A stretch of DNA of 64,000 bases from Vibrio pacinii DSM 19139 (GTDB lineage: Bacteria > Pseudomonadota > Gammaproteobacteria > Enterobacterales > Vibrionaceae): NCBI RefSeq assembly GCF_000711795.1, contig NZ_JONH01000002.1, positions 372,001 to 436,000 of the forward strand, in the 5' to 3' direction. A program made the translations under genes and the position numbers. Positions 1 through 8,586 of this stretch are shown here, one piece after another. The first letter of the stretch is position 1, and each line of letters begins with the position of its first letter. Below the pieces are notes generated by a model. It saw only the letters and a list, made by a program, of their open reading frames with translations. It did no database searches and had not been told where the DNA came from.

Positions 1-1389
1 GCGTTTTTGGCTTGATTCCATCGCTTTCACTGCATCGTCAGAGGCGGCTTTGAGCTGTTCAATCATCTGGTGAATTTCACCAGTGCTATCTTGCGTTCGG
101 CTAGCAAGCTTACGGACTTCGTCGGCAACGACCGCAAATCCACGCCCTTGCTCACCTGCCCTTGCCGCCTCAATCGCTGCGTTCAATGCCAGTAGGTTAG
201 TTTGCTCGGCAATGTCTTGAATCACTGCCAGAGATGATGAAATGTTTTGTACGTCACCCTCTAGGCGAGAAACAACGCCATTCGCTTGCGAGACTTCTTG
301 TGCTAAGGCTTCGACTGACTGAGCCGCAGAGTTCACTATGTTTTGCGCTTCTTTGGCGTTGTCATCGGCCAGTTTGGCTGAGTCAGCCGCTTGGCTGGCG
401 TTGTTGGAAATCTCACTTGCTGTGGTGGTCATTTCAGTCATCGCAGTGGCGACTTGTTCGGTTTCCTCTCGCTGGCCAGAAGCCAATTCGTCCACTTTCG
501 CTGCACGCATCGACATGTTATTGGTTTCAGAAACCACTTGTTGACCCACGTCGCTGACACTGCGAATTATGGTTTGCAGGCTTGAAACAAAGGCATTGAA
601 GTTGCTACTCAATTTGGAAAACTCGGGTGCTTTGAAATCGTCCATGCGTGCAGTAAGGTCGGCATCGCCGCTGGCAAAAGAGCTGATGGACTTATCAAAC
701 ATTTCTAGCGGCTTCATGATGGTGCGGTTGACCGCAACCGCGAATACGGCGACAAGTGCTGCGATCACCAGACAGAAAACCACAATCGCTGAGAGTGTCG
801 TCTGTAGTGCGCTGGTTGTGGAGCGTTCCATTTCTGCCACAATCGCGTCGATGTCATCGGTGTAGAACCCCGTGCCAAGCATCAGGTCCCATTCAGGAAT
901 AAATATCGAGTAGCTCAGTTTAGGTAGCGCTTGTGTTTGGCCCGGCTTCGGAAAATAGTAAGTGGTAAAATCACCCGTTTTGGCGTTACGGAGTAAGTCT
1001 TGGATAAGGTAATTACCTTGCTTGTCTTGTAAGTTCCAAAAGTTATCTCCTACGCCCTTGTCGCTTTTACCTACAGCAACACGGACCCCTTTTGAGTCGT
1101 AACCAAACACGTAGCCAGAGTCACCATACTCAAGTGTCTTAATGGTTGGTAATGCTTCTTCTAGCGAAGCGCCACGTTGTAGGAAAGGAGTGATGGCGGA
1201 TTTGGCCATTTGAATATAGTTCTTCAGTTCCTCTTTCTTCATACTCATCATATTTGAGCGAGTAACTTCGATTTGTTGAGCGTTGAGCTCGTTGGTTTTG
1301 AGGTAAGTGACACCCAGCATACCTATGGTCATCACAAGCAGCGGAACGAGAGCCAAAATGTAAAGGCGGCTACGAATAGAAAGAATCAT
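1..1389 (-). CDS. Methyl-accepting chemotaxis protein, cut by the window edge
   Basis: Inner-membrane chemoreceptor that relays ligand binding to CheA/CheW. The 463 residues present start with a short cytoplasmic tail and a first membrane segment (about residues 9-30). A periplasmic sCache_2-type sensor follows (about 35-180), with the typical GYVFGYD and [10 protein letters not shown] stretches. A second membrane segment, a HAMP-like linker and the first half of the signalling domain come next, including the conserved hairpin region [20 protein letters not shown] and [11 protein letters not shown]. The frame is open to base 1, so the C-terminal end lies outside. The ATG at 1387-1389 opens directly onto the membrane anchor. 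The ligand cannot be read from sequence; sCache_2 sensors often bind small carboxylates (family knowledge). Confidence 0.95.
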   Translation of the reverse strand, partial: MILSIRSRLYILALVPLLVMTIGMLGVTYLKTNELNAQQIEVTRSNMMSMKKEELKNYIQMAKSAITPFLQRGASLEEALPTIKTLEYGDSGYVFGYDSKGVRVAVGKSDKGVGDNFWNLQDKQGNYLIQDLLRNAKTGDFTTYYFPKPGQTQALPKLSYSIFIPEWDLMLGTGFYTDDIDAIVAEMERSTTSALQTTLSAIVVFCLVIAALVAVFAVAVNRTIMKPLEMFDKSISSFASGDADLTARMDDFKAPEFSKLSSNFNAFVSSLQTIIRSVSDVGQQVVSETNNMSMRAAKVDELASGQREETEQVATAMTEMTTTASEISNNASQAADSAKLADDNAKEAQNIVNSAAQSVEALAQEVSQANGVVSRLEGDVQNISSSLAVIQDIAEQTNLLALNAAIEAARAGEQGRGFAVVADEVRKLASRTQDSTGEIHQMIEQLKAASDDAVKAMESSQKR

Positions 1390-1573
1390 ACAAACGTCCT
1401 GTAATTAGTACAATGTGGCTTCGTGCCTGGAATGAATGCCCAGATAGCCAGCCTAGTAATTGGATTTATCTTAATAGACCCAAAGTTTATCTATTAAGAT
1501 TAGCCAATTTATCGACTAATGACTGTGAGTCTTGAGAGATTTGTTATGCTTCGTTACTAGACATTAGTACTAT

Positions 1574-1960
1574 CTAGCGAGAACATTGACCGCCTTCACA
1601 TTTACTTTTACCTGTCAGCAACTTAGACCATCGATAACGATTGCGTGCAAACTTAAGGTAAGCCCAGTCGGCTAGTGGTTTGACCACGGACCAGCGCAAT
1701 GGTGCGTAGAGCCAGCCTTTTCCGACCAGCTTCCAAGCATAATAAGTCACATCAAGCCCAAGTAATAATTCACCGTCCTGTTTTAATCCATGCAGAATTT
1801 GCCCTGCACGGTGTTTATCGATAGTAGGGTAGTGCTGCATATCACTGCTCTGGGTATCAACCAGCTTAATGGCGTGGTTTTTGTCATGACGATGCAGCGA
1901 GTTCATCTCTTTAACGCAAAGCGGACAAAGGCCGTCGTAGAAAATTGTTAGTTTGATCAT
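1574..1960 (-). CDS. DCC-family (DUF393) thiol-disulfide oxidoreductase-like protein
   Basis: Small thioredoxin-like-fold protein of the DUF393/DCC family. Its family signature is seen at the N-terminus as DGLCPLCVKEM, with the CxxC pair about residues 11-14 from the chosen start. Family members are presumed redox proteins; no substrate is known. Two in-frame ATGs are adjacent (1963 and 1960). The ribosome site AAAGGAGT at 1965-1972 sits 2 nt from the first and 5 nt from the second, so I take the second; a longer frame to 1987 is unlikely. The C-terminus ends in a Cys-rich tail (KCEGGQCSR), a common DCC feature. The gene appears monocistronic. Confidence 0.88.
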   Translation of the reverse strand: MIKLTIFYDGLCPLCVKEMNSLHRHDKNHAIKLVDTQSSDMQHYPTIDKHRAGQILHGLKQDGELLLGLDVTYYAWKLVGKGWLYAPLRWSVVKPLADWAYLKFARNRYRWSKLLTGKSKCEGGQCSR

Positions 1961-2191
1961 CATTACTCCTTTGCCATTATTACGCATTAATCAAGACTAT
2001 TGATCAGTGACTGGCGTTTAAGTAATGATGCCAACTGTTCGCCACGGTTGCGCCGTTTTCACTCTATTCAATCATCATTACTGCCGCGAAGTTGTTGACG
2101 GCATCAATAGACTTCATCGTGATACAAAAGTGGCTAAATTGCTGGTTGGTTGCGACAAAAGCGGAGTCACGCTAACCTAGCTAAAGTTGAT

Positions 2192-2197
2192 TATAAT
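2192..2197 (+). promoter_or_regulatory. Candidate -10 element for the yibL-like gene
   Basis: A perfect TATAAT lies 67 bases before the chosen start of the yibL-like gene. No convincing -35 hexamer is seen at the right spacing, so this rests on the -10 alone. The 303-base gap between the DCC gene and the yibL-like gene shows no other recognisable feature. Confidence 0.35.
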
Positions 2198-2263
2198 TAG
2201 GGAAGTGTCAGCAGGCTTATGCTACACTCGCCGACCTTTTCTGTTTCCAATAAGAGTAAAACC

Positions 2264-2620
2264 ATGAGCCTTAAGCAAGAATTACAAAACCTACATAATC
2301 GCATTGATACTTGTCAGCGCAAATTGGAGGCTGCCAAAGGTCGTGGTGATCAGGACATGATCAGCAAATTTACTGACGAAATAGAAAAGCTCAACAAAAA
2401 AGCCAGTGCCATGAAGCACAAACAGAACTATGACATCAGCAAAGAGGGTAAAACTCTAACTGATATGCCATTTTCTCGTCCAATTACCAAAGCTGAACAA
2501 GCGGACATGGGCAAGTTGAAAAAATCGGTTAAAGGGTTAGTGGTTGTACACCCAACGACTAAACTTGGAAAAGAGCTTAAGCTTGAAGCGATGACAGGTT
2601 ACGCTCCGAAGAAGTTCTAA
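2264..2620 (+). CDS. yibL: YibL-like ribosome-associated protein
   Basis: Protein of 118 residues matching the E. coli YibL family, known as ribosome-associated and of unclear role. The N-terminal half (about 1-60) is a charged heptad-like coiled coil. The C-terminal half carries the highly conserved block around ITKAEQADMGKLKKSVKGLV followed by VHPTTKLGKE and EMTGY-like residues, close to E. coli YibL as I remember it. The start is the ATG at 2264; a longer frame to 2219 lacks a ribosome site and begins with unrelated residues. A strong terminator follows at once, so it is a single-gene unit. Confidence 0.85.
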   Translation: MSLKQELQNLHNRIDTCQRKLEAAKGRGDQDMISKFTDEIEKLNKKASAMKHKQNYDISKEGKTLTDMPFSRPITKAEQADMGKLKKSVKGLVVVHPTTKLGKELKLEAMTGYAPKKF

Positions 2621-2635
2621 TCGAGACAATATTTT

Positions 2636-2662
2636 AAAAAAGCGCCAGTTAGGCGCTTTTTT
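2636..2662. terminator. Intrinsic terminator after yibL
   Basis: Inverted repeat AAAAAAGCGCC / GGCGCTTTTTT with a 5-base loop (AGTTA). The T-run on the plus strand and the A-run on the other side make it usable in both directions. Confidence 0.9.
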
Positions 2663-2698
2663 ACGTTTTAGGTACGTGTATTTCTGATGATTGAGCAA

Positions 2699-2724
2699 AA
2701 GCGCAAGCGTAGAGCCTTGCGCTT
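2699..2724 (-). terminator. Probable terminator of malT
   Basis: Inverted repeat AAGCGCAAG / CTTGCGCTT with an 8-base loop, about 30 bases past the malT stop. In the malT direction the stem is followed by TTTTGC, a short U-tract. Confidence 0.7.
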
Positions 2725-2752
2725 AGAGTACTTGCTTGATGACGATGAGCGG

Positions 2753-5461
2753 TTAGTAGCCCATCAGTTGCAGTAAGTTTTCTGCGGTTTTAATCGCTTC
2801 TTTGCGGTTGGCGATATTGAGTTTTTGATACAGATTACGAATATGCGTTTTGATCGTAGTACCGGCGACATCTAACTCTTGGGCGATCTGCTCGTTACTA
2901 AAACCAGAATAGATAAGACCCAGTACTTGCCACTCGCGTTGAGTCAGCGGGCTGGTGCGCACCAGCTCAGGAATATTGGGGTGATTGACCAGTTTCTCCA
3001 CAAACTCTTCATCAAAGTGGATAGAGCTGCTGCGTTGAGTGGTTGAAATGTCTTTGAGTAGTTGCTGAGCGCGGTGGCGCTCTAGATCACCCAGTTCATT
3101 CTTGTTGTTGAGTTTCTCAAGAATGTGACCAATTTTGGCACCATCGACTAAGAAATTACCCAGCATTCCCGTTTGATTGGTCAGTTCGAGCGCTTGTTTG
3201 AGCGCTTGGTGTGCTCGTTCTTCATCGTGTTCGGAAATCGCCAATACTGCTTCCACAATCAAGTTGCGATTCTTGTCGGTCAGTAGTTCGTTCTCTTGTG
3301 TTTGTTGCTGAATAAAGTCTAACGTGTCATGCGCTTGTTCAAAGAGGCCTAATGCAATCTGTGCGCGTGCGATGTTGCGCCACTGCAATTGAGTGAAGTG
3401 GTTGCAAGCTTGCTCTGGTCGAACTGTCGTTTCTAGCCATTGCGCGATCGAGTCGAGATCACCGCGAGTCTGCCAGAATAAAATCAGCGACAATGACGCA
3501 TTCGCTGTCCAATCGACATGATAAGTTGATTGTTTGAGTAAGTGGGCAATCTGGTCGATAAACTTACCTGCTTTGTCTATCTCGCCACGTCCAATCGCAA
3601 TACGCGCCAACATCGAATAACTATGTAAGTGCTTACTTGGGCTATGATTACCCAGCACATCAAGTCCTTTATAAGCGCACTCTTCTGCCTCTTCGAGGCG
3701 GTTCCAGCACCACAGGATTTGCGCACGCACGCGCAGCAAGAACTCATGCAGTGGTACTTGATGAAGCTGTTGTTCTTCAATCAACTTAAAGGCATTGTCC
3801 TGCACTTCATACGCCGCTTGTACATAGCCTTGAGCAATTAAGATTTCGCTTTGCTGCAGCATTGCCCATAACGCCTGATGGTAGACCTGATATTGACGTG
3901 CTAATTTTTCAGTTTGCTGCATCATAGGTAACGCACGACTGAGGTGGCCAAGTACGTGGTTAACTTCGCCAACCACAGAGGTCGCGACAATGCGGCTCCG
4001 GTAGACGGTGGAATCAAGTTGGCTCAATGCCAATTCCGCCAGCTCAAGTGCTTTTTCAGGTTGATTTTTATTGATGGCGACCTGAGCGCGTAACGCATTA
4101 AATTCGCCTTGTTCTTTAGCGCTTAACGTCACATTAAGCTTGGCCATTTGCTCGTCAGCTTTGGCCAGAAGATCGCCGACATCATTGTATCTATGCTGAC
4201 TTTGTGCCAGCCAAGCTTGTAACATGCACAGCTTCGACTCGCTATAAAGTTGCTCAGAGGTCAGAGAGTTAATCGCTTTCTCTAATGTCTGTAGCTCACC
4301 GCTGTTAAACATCTTCCAACCATATTGACTAAGAATATCCGCAGTTAACTGGCTGTCTCTGGCTTCTTGCGCATGACGCAGTGCTTGATGGGGCGATGAT
4401 AAAGTCAGCCAAGCGTTGGCGGCTTTGCGATGCAAGGCTTTTTCTTGACGTGGAATACGCGCCGTACGTTCATGCGCTAAAAATTCAGCAAATAGATTGT
4501 GGAAGCGGTACCAGTTTTGCTCCCCTTCAAGTGGATGAATAAACAGACCGAAGCGGTTGAGAGATTCAATCATACTCAGAGCGTCTTCGCGCTCGGTCAA
4601 TTCAGACACCAGATGATCGTTAAAGTGGTCAAGTACCGAACATTGCAGTAAAAATTGGCGAGTCTCTTGATCAAGTAAGTCAAACACTTCTTCAACCAAA
4701 TAGTCCCACAGATGAGCGTGATTAAACTGTGAAAAAGATTCCGCCGATTGGGCTAAGGTTTTATGCTGATGTTGAGCTTGCAGGGCGATGAGTTGCAGTG
4801 CTGACGGCCAGCCTTCAACGTAGTTACGTAAATTGTTGGCTGTGGTGTCGTCAATACCATCGCTCACTCGTTGATTAAAGAATCGTGTCGTTTCTTCGGT
4901 ATCGAACGCCAGTAATTCATCGCCAATTTCGATCATCAAATCACGTACGCGCAAGTTGGCGGTGCCAAGTGGTGGCGCTGCTCGACTCGTGACAACTAGG
5001 GTCAAGTTATCTGGCATATGCTTAAGGAAAAAGCGCATCGCCTCGTGAATTTCATCATCAGCAATAAGGTGGTAATCATCGAGCACCAAATAACACTCTT
5101 GATGAAAGTTAGACATCTCAGTGAACACTTCACCAAACAGCGAATGAAGCGATGAAAATTGACGCTTTTCAGCCAGTTTCTGTGAGTTTGGACAGCTGTC
5201 ATCGGTGGCTTTGTTCAGGGCTTGGAGTAAATAATTCATAAAGCGGAATGAATCATTATCGCTGTCATCAAGACTGTACCAACCAACATGAGGTTTGTCA
5301 GATAACCATTGAGCGGCCATCGTGGTTTTACCATAACCTGCTGGGGAACGCAGTAGTACCAATTTGTAAAAAGGCGCTTGCTGAAGTAAATCTAGTACTC
5401 TTGGCCTAACAATGGCGTTATGCAGTCGGCCAGGGCGCGTCAATTTCGAAGGAATCCACAT
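2753..5461 (-). CDS. malT: MalT, ATP- and maltotriose-dependent activator of the maltose regulon
   Basis: STAND-class NTPase of 902 residues, the length expected of MalT. The N-terminus has the Walker A motif (SPAGYGKTT, about 39-47), followed by LVLDDYHLI as Walker B (about 125-135). The middle is helical TPR-like repeat (about 400-800), where maltotriose is bound in E. coli MalT. The C-terminus is a LuxR-type helix-turn-helix (about 835-900, with LTQREWQVL and [17 protein letters not shown]). With ATP and maltotriose the protein oligomerises and activates the mal promoters (established for E. coli). It is transcribed away from malP across a 567-base region holding CRP-like and MalT-box-like sites, which fits cAMP-CRP control of malT. 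Confidence 0.96.
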   Translation of the reverse strand: MWIPSKLTRPGRLHNAIVRPRVLDLLQQAPFYKLVLLRSPAGYGKTTMAAQWLSDKPHVGWYSLDDSDNDSFRFMNYLLQALNKATDDSCPNSQKLAEKRQFSSLHSLFGEVFTEMSNFHQECYLVLDDYHLIADDEIHEAMRFFLKHMPDNLTLVVTSRAAPPLGTANLRVRDLMIEIGDELLAFDTEETTRFFNQRVSDGIDDTTANNLRNYVEGWPSALQLIALQAQHQHKTLAQSAESFSQFNHAHLWDYLVEEVFDLLDQETRQFLLQCSVLDHFNDHLVSELTEREDALSMIESLNRFGLFIHPLEGEQNWYRFHNLFAEFLAHERTARIPRQEKALHRKAANAWLTLSSPHQALRHAQEARDSQLTADILSQYGWKMFNSGELQTLEKAINSLTSEQLYSESKLCMLQAWLAQSQHRYNDVGDLLAKADEQMAKLNVTLSAKEQGEFNALRAQVAINKNQPEKALELAELALSQLDSTVYRSRIVATSVVGEVNHVLGHLSRALPMMQQTEKLARQYQVYHQALWAMLQQSEILIAQGYVQAAYEVQDNAFKLIEEQQLHQVPLHEFLLRVRAQILWCWNRLEEAEECAYKGLDVLGNHSPSKHLHSYSMLARIAIGRGEIDKAGKFIDQIAHLLKQSTYHVDWTANASLSLILFWQTRGDLDSIAQWLETTVRPEQACNHFTQLQWRNIARAQIALGLFEQAHDTLDFIQQQTQENELLTDKNRNLIVEAVLAISEHDEERAHQALKQALELTNQTGMLGNFLVDGAKIGHILEKLNNKNELGDLERHRAQQLLKDISTTQRSSSIHFDEEFVEKLVNHPNIPELVRTSPLTQREWQVLGLIYSGFSNEQIAQELDVAGTTIKTHIRNLYQKLNIANRKEAIKTAENLLQLMGY

Positions 5462-5652
5462 CTTCTTAATCCCTATAATGTTGTCCTACGGGTTACGGCT
5501 AACACGGTGGAGAGGCTAGCGATAACATGAAGCACAGGGTGTTCATTTTTGCTTATTGGCAAGAATATTACTGGAGATTGAATTCGACCGTTATTGATCA
5601 GAGGTCGGTTTCTCGTATGTTTCACAGTTTGCTCTCTTCTACGCCCCATATT

Positions 5653-5668
5653 TGTGATGCTTATCACT
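5653..5668. promoter_or_regulatory. CRP-like operator on the malT side
   Basis: TGTGA-N6-TCACT, matching 9 of the 10 defined bases of the CRP consensus TGTGA-N6-TCACA. It lies about 190 bases upstream of malT. E. coli malT is a classic cAMP-CRP target, so activation of malT is the simplest reading. Confidence 0.7.
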
Positions 5669-5835
5669 AAATGTCTATCTGTGAAGTGTGTCTTAGCTCT
5701 ATATCTGCACGAGAAATAGTGAAATTTGCAGTTAAAGGGAAAACAATATGTGATCCGATAAACAGTTTTGTCAAATACTTACTCCCCGCTACATGTATCT
5801 TTAATACAGCAAAGCTAGGCTAAATTCGTTGGTGG

Positions 5836-5851
5836 TGTGATCTCAATCACC
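5836..5851. promoter_or_regulatory. CRP-like operator on the malP side
   Basis: TGTGA-N6-TCACC, 9 of 10 defined CRP bases, about 190 bases before the malP start and about 90 before the candidate MalT boxes. E. coli malPQ depends on MalT without a CRP site, so a CRP site here would mean an added direct catabolite input (inference). Confidence 0.65.
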
Positions 5852-5927
5852 CGAGCTCAGACGTTGGTAATTTTTATTGAGAGTTAGATCACTGAGCCTA
5901 GGGTAATACACCCTCTACGCCCTATAT

Positions 5928-5937
5928 CCTCCTCCTA
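5928..5937 (-). promoter_or_regulatory. Candidate MalT box
   Basis: Read on the minus strand this is TAGGAGGAGG, 8 of 10 against the MalT box GGGGAKGAGG and with the GGAKGA core intact. It lies about 90 bases before malP. Confidence 0.5.
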
Positions 5938-5951
5938 AATCGGGCAGTCGG

Positions 5952-5961
5952 TGGGAGGATG
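5952..5961 (+). promoter_or_regulatory. Candidate MalT box
   Basis: TGGGAGGATG, 8 of 10 against GGGGAKGAGG with the GGAGGA core intact. It is opposite in orientation to the box 14 bases upstream. It falls inside an apparent 26-codon GTG-start extension of malP, which argues that the extension is not translated. Confidence 0.5.
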
Positions 5962-6028
5962 TTTTGTTGAGCTTGTCCATGCACGATATGGCACAGATGG
6001 ATTAAAACTAATAAGTGAGATTTCTCGA

Positions 6029-8482
6029 ATGAAACCTACGCAACAGAAAAATTTTGACAAGGCTGCATTTCAAGCCGATGTAAAAATGCACCTTTCCGCG
6101 ACTTACGCAAAGACGATAGAAACAGCAACCACGCGTGAATGGTATCTTGCTATGGGCAAAGCTCTAGCAGAAATCACCACTCTGGATCTACTTAAAACTG
6201 AACAAGATCCTAGAATTCAAAAAGCGAAGAGCGTTAACTATCTTTCGCTTGAGTTTTTGATTGGTCGCTTAACCGGTAACAACTTAATCAGCTTAGGTCT
6301 GTATGAGCAAATCACTGACGCAATGGCTGAGCTAGGCCAAAACCTTACCGACTTGCTTGAAGAAGAGCGTGATCCATCATTGGGTAACGGTGGTTTGGGT
6401 CGTCTTGCTGCATGTTTTATGGATTCATGTGCTGCGCAAGAATTCCCGACTGTGGGTTACGGACTACACTACGAGTACGGCCTGTTCAAGCAATCATTTA
6501 AAGATGGCCGTCAGCAAGAAGCACCAGACGCGTGGCGCGGTGTTGAAGGTTACCCGTGGGAAATTGCTCGCCCTGAGCTTGCGCAAGAAATTGGCTTTTA
6601 TGGTCATGTTGAAGTCACGTACGAAAATGGCCGTGAAGTGCGTAAGTGGGTACCAGGTATGACTGTGAAAGCGATGCCTTGGGATCTACCAATCGTGGGT
6701 TACGAGTCAGAAACCGTCTATCCACTGCGCCTATGGGAATGTCAGGCGATTGCACCTTTCTCTCTTGCGAGCTTTAACAACGGTGACTACTTTGAAGCCC
6801 AGCACTCATTGATTGATGCCGGTAACATTACCAAAGTTCTTTACCCGAACGATAACCACGAGAAAGGCAAGACGCTACGTTTGATGCAGCAGTACTTCCA
6901 CTCAGCAGCATCGGTACGTGATATTCTTCGTCGTCATGAAGCCGCTGGTTTTGCCCTTGCGGATCTGCCTAAGCAAGAGACGATTCAGCTTAACGATACT
7001 CACCCAACAATCGCGATTCCTGAATTGATGCGTATCCTGATTGATGAGAAAGGTTTATCGTGGGAAAAAGCGTGGGAAATCAGCTCACAAACTTTTGCTT
7101 ACACTAACCATACGCTACTACCTGAAGCGCTAGAAACATGGCCAGAGTCGTTGATTCAACGTCTATTGCCTCGCCATATGGAAATCATTTTTGAAATCAA
7201 CCACCGCTTCTTGCAGCAAGTCCGTGCTATGTGGCCTGGTGATGGTGAGAAGCAAGCTAAGCTATCGATCATCCAAGAAGGTTTCAACCGCATGGTGCGT
7301 ATGGCTAACCTCTGTGTGATTGGTTCTTATGCGGTCAATGGTGTTGCGGCGCTTCACTCTGCATTGGTCAAAAAAGATCTCTTCCCTGAGTTTCACGAAA
7401 TGTACCCAACGCGTTTGCATAACGTCACCAACGGTATTACGCCTCGTCGCTGGTTAAAATTCTGTAACCCAGGTCTTTCGGACCTTATCACTGATAAGAT
7501 TGGTCCTGAATGGCCAGCCAAACTAGAGATGCTAGAAGGTATTGCCAAATACGCTAATGATGAGCAGTTCCAACAAGCGTTTATGGCGGTTAAAAAAGCC
7601 AACAAACAGCGTCTGGCAGATTGGGTGAAAACCAATATGGATATCGATCTTGATACCAACGCCATCTTTGATGTTCAGATTAAACGCCTGCACGAGTACA
7701 AACGTCAGCACTTGGATCTTCTGCACATCTTGTCTTTGTATCATCGTATCCTCAATGAACCAGGTTTTGAGTGCACTCCTCGCGTGGCTATCTTTGCTGC
7801 GAAAGCCGCACCAGGTTATCACCTAGCCAAAGAGATCATTTTTGCGGTCAACAAAGTGGCGGAGAAGATCAACAACGATCCACGAATCGGCAATTTGCTG
7901 AAAGTGGTCTTCATTCCTGATTACCGTGTGAGCATGGCCGAAATCATTATCCCGGCGGCAGACGTTTCACAACAAATCTCGCTAGCGGGTAAAGAAGCGT
8001 CAGGAACCGGTAACATGAAGATGGCTCTTAACGGTGCATTGACTATCGGTACGATGGATGGGGCGAACGTTGAGATCCGTGAAGAAGTCGGGGATGACAA
8101 TATTTACATTTTCGGCCTAGAAGTCGACGAAGTCGTCGCGTTGCAAGCGTCAGGCTACAACCCTTATGACTACTACCATGCCGATCCGCTGCTGAAAGCG
8201 TCACTGGATCTATTGCTTGGTGAAGAGTTCACGCCAGGTCAACCGGGCTTGCTACGAGCGACTTACGATAGCTTGCTTGACGGCGGTGACCCGTACCTAT
8301 GTTTGGCCGACTTTGCCTCTTATGTGCAAGCACACGAAGCAATGGGCAAGCAATACCAAGATCAAGCGGGTTGGGCGAAAAAAGCGATACTTAATACCGC
8401 TTTAGTTGGCAAGTTTACCTCTGACCGCTCAATTCGAGATTACGTCAACAACATCTGGAAACTCGAAGCGGTGAAACGCTAA
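6029..8482 (+). CDS. malP: Maltodextrin phosphorylase (GT35)
   Basis: Phosphorolyses alpha-1,4 maltodextrins to glucose-1-phosphate in the cytoplasm. The 817-residue product spans the whole glycogen/maltodextrin phosphorylase fold. Seen are the N-terminal LSLEFLIGR, ERDPSLGNGGLGRLAACFMD, the dextrin-site NDTHP, and the C-terminal PLP-lysine region KEASGTGNMKMALNGALTIG (Lys of the GNMK segment by family knowledge). The ATG at 6029 starts MKPTQQKNF. A GTG frame from 5951 would run over candidate MalT boxes and is rejected. malQ follows after 104 bases, an arrangement shared with E. coli malPQ. A hairpin between them may set the relative levels. Confidence 0.96.
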   Translation: MKPTQQKNFDKAAFQADVKMHLSATYAKTIETATTREWYLAMGKALAEITTLDLLKTEQDPRIQKAKSVNYLSLEFLIGRLTGNNLISLGLYEQITDAMAELGQNLTDLLEEERDPSLGNGGLGRLAACFMDSCAAQEFPTVGYGLHYEYGLFKQSFKDGRQQEAPDAWRGVEGYPWEIARPELAQEIGFYGHVEVTYENGREVRKWVPGMTVKAMPWDLPIVGYESETVYPLRLWECQAIAPFSLASFNNGDYFEAQHSLIDAGNITKVLYPNDNHEKGKTLRLMQQYFHSAASVRDILRRHEAAGFALADLPKQETIQLNDTHPTIAIPELMRILIDEKGLSWEKAWEISSQTFAYTNHTLLPEALETWPESLIQRLLPRHMEIIFEINHRFLQQVRAMWPGDGEKQAKLSIIQEGFNRMVRMANLCVIGSYAVNGVAALHSALVKKDLFPEFHEMYPTRLHNVTNGITPRRWLKFCNPGLSDLITDKIGPEWPAKLEMLEGIAKYANDEQFQQAFMAVKKANKQRLADWVKTNMDIDLDTNAIFDVQIKRLHEYKRQHLDLLHILSLYHRILNEPGFECTPRVAIFAAKAAPGYHLAKEIIFAVNKVAEKINNDPRIGNLLKVVFIPDYRVSMAEIIIPAADVSQQISLAGKEASGTGNMKMALNGALTIGTMDGANVEIREEVGDDNIYIFGLEVDEVVALQASGYNPYDYYHADPLLKASLDLLLGEEFTPGQPGLLRATYDSLLDGGDPYLCLADFASYVQAHEAMGKQYQDQAGWAKKAILNTALVGKFTSDRSIRDYVNNIWKLEAVKR

Positions 8483-8495
8483 TTAGAGACCATAA

Positions 8496-8522
8496 ACAGC
8501 CAAGGCATCGTGCCTTGGCTGT
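8496..8522 (+). terminator. Strong hairpin between malP and malQ
   Basis: A perfect 12-bp inverted repeat (ACAGCCAAGGCA / TGCCTTGGCTGT, 3-base loop) without a real T-run. It is better read as an mRNA-stabilising or partly terminating element inside the malPQ unit than as a full terminator. Confidence 0.55.
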
Positions 8523-8586
8523 GAACATTTTATCAAGTTAAATAACCCTACATTTTGAAGGTACAAGCAGTCCTTCGGAGAGAGCG

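Noticed and set aside
234..865. Several plus-strand open frames of 60-107 codons
   Set aside because: They are antisense to the intact chemoreceptor gene, which explains the whole interval.
5951..6028. GTG-start extension of malP by 26 codons
   Set aside because: It would translate through a candidate MalT box, has no good ribosome site and adds residues unlike the family N-terminus.
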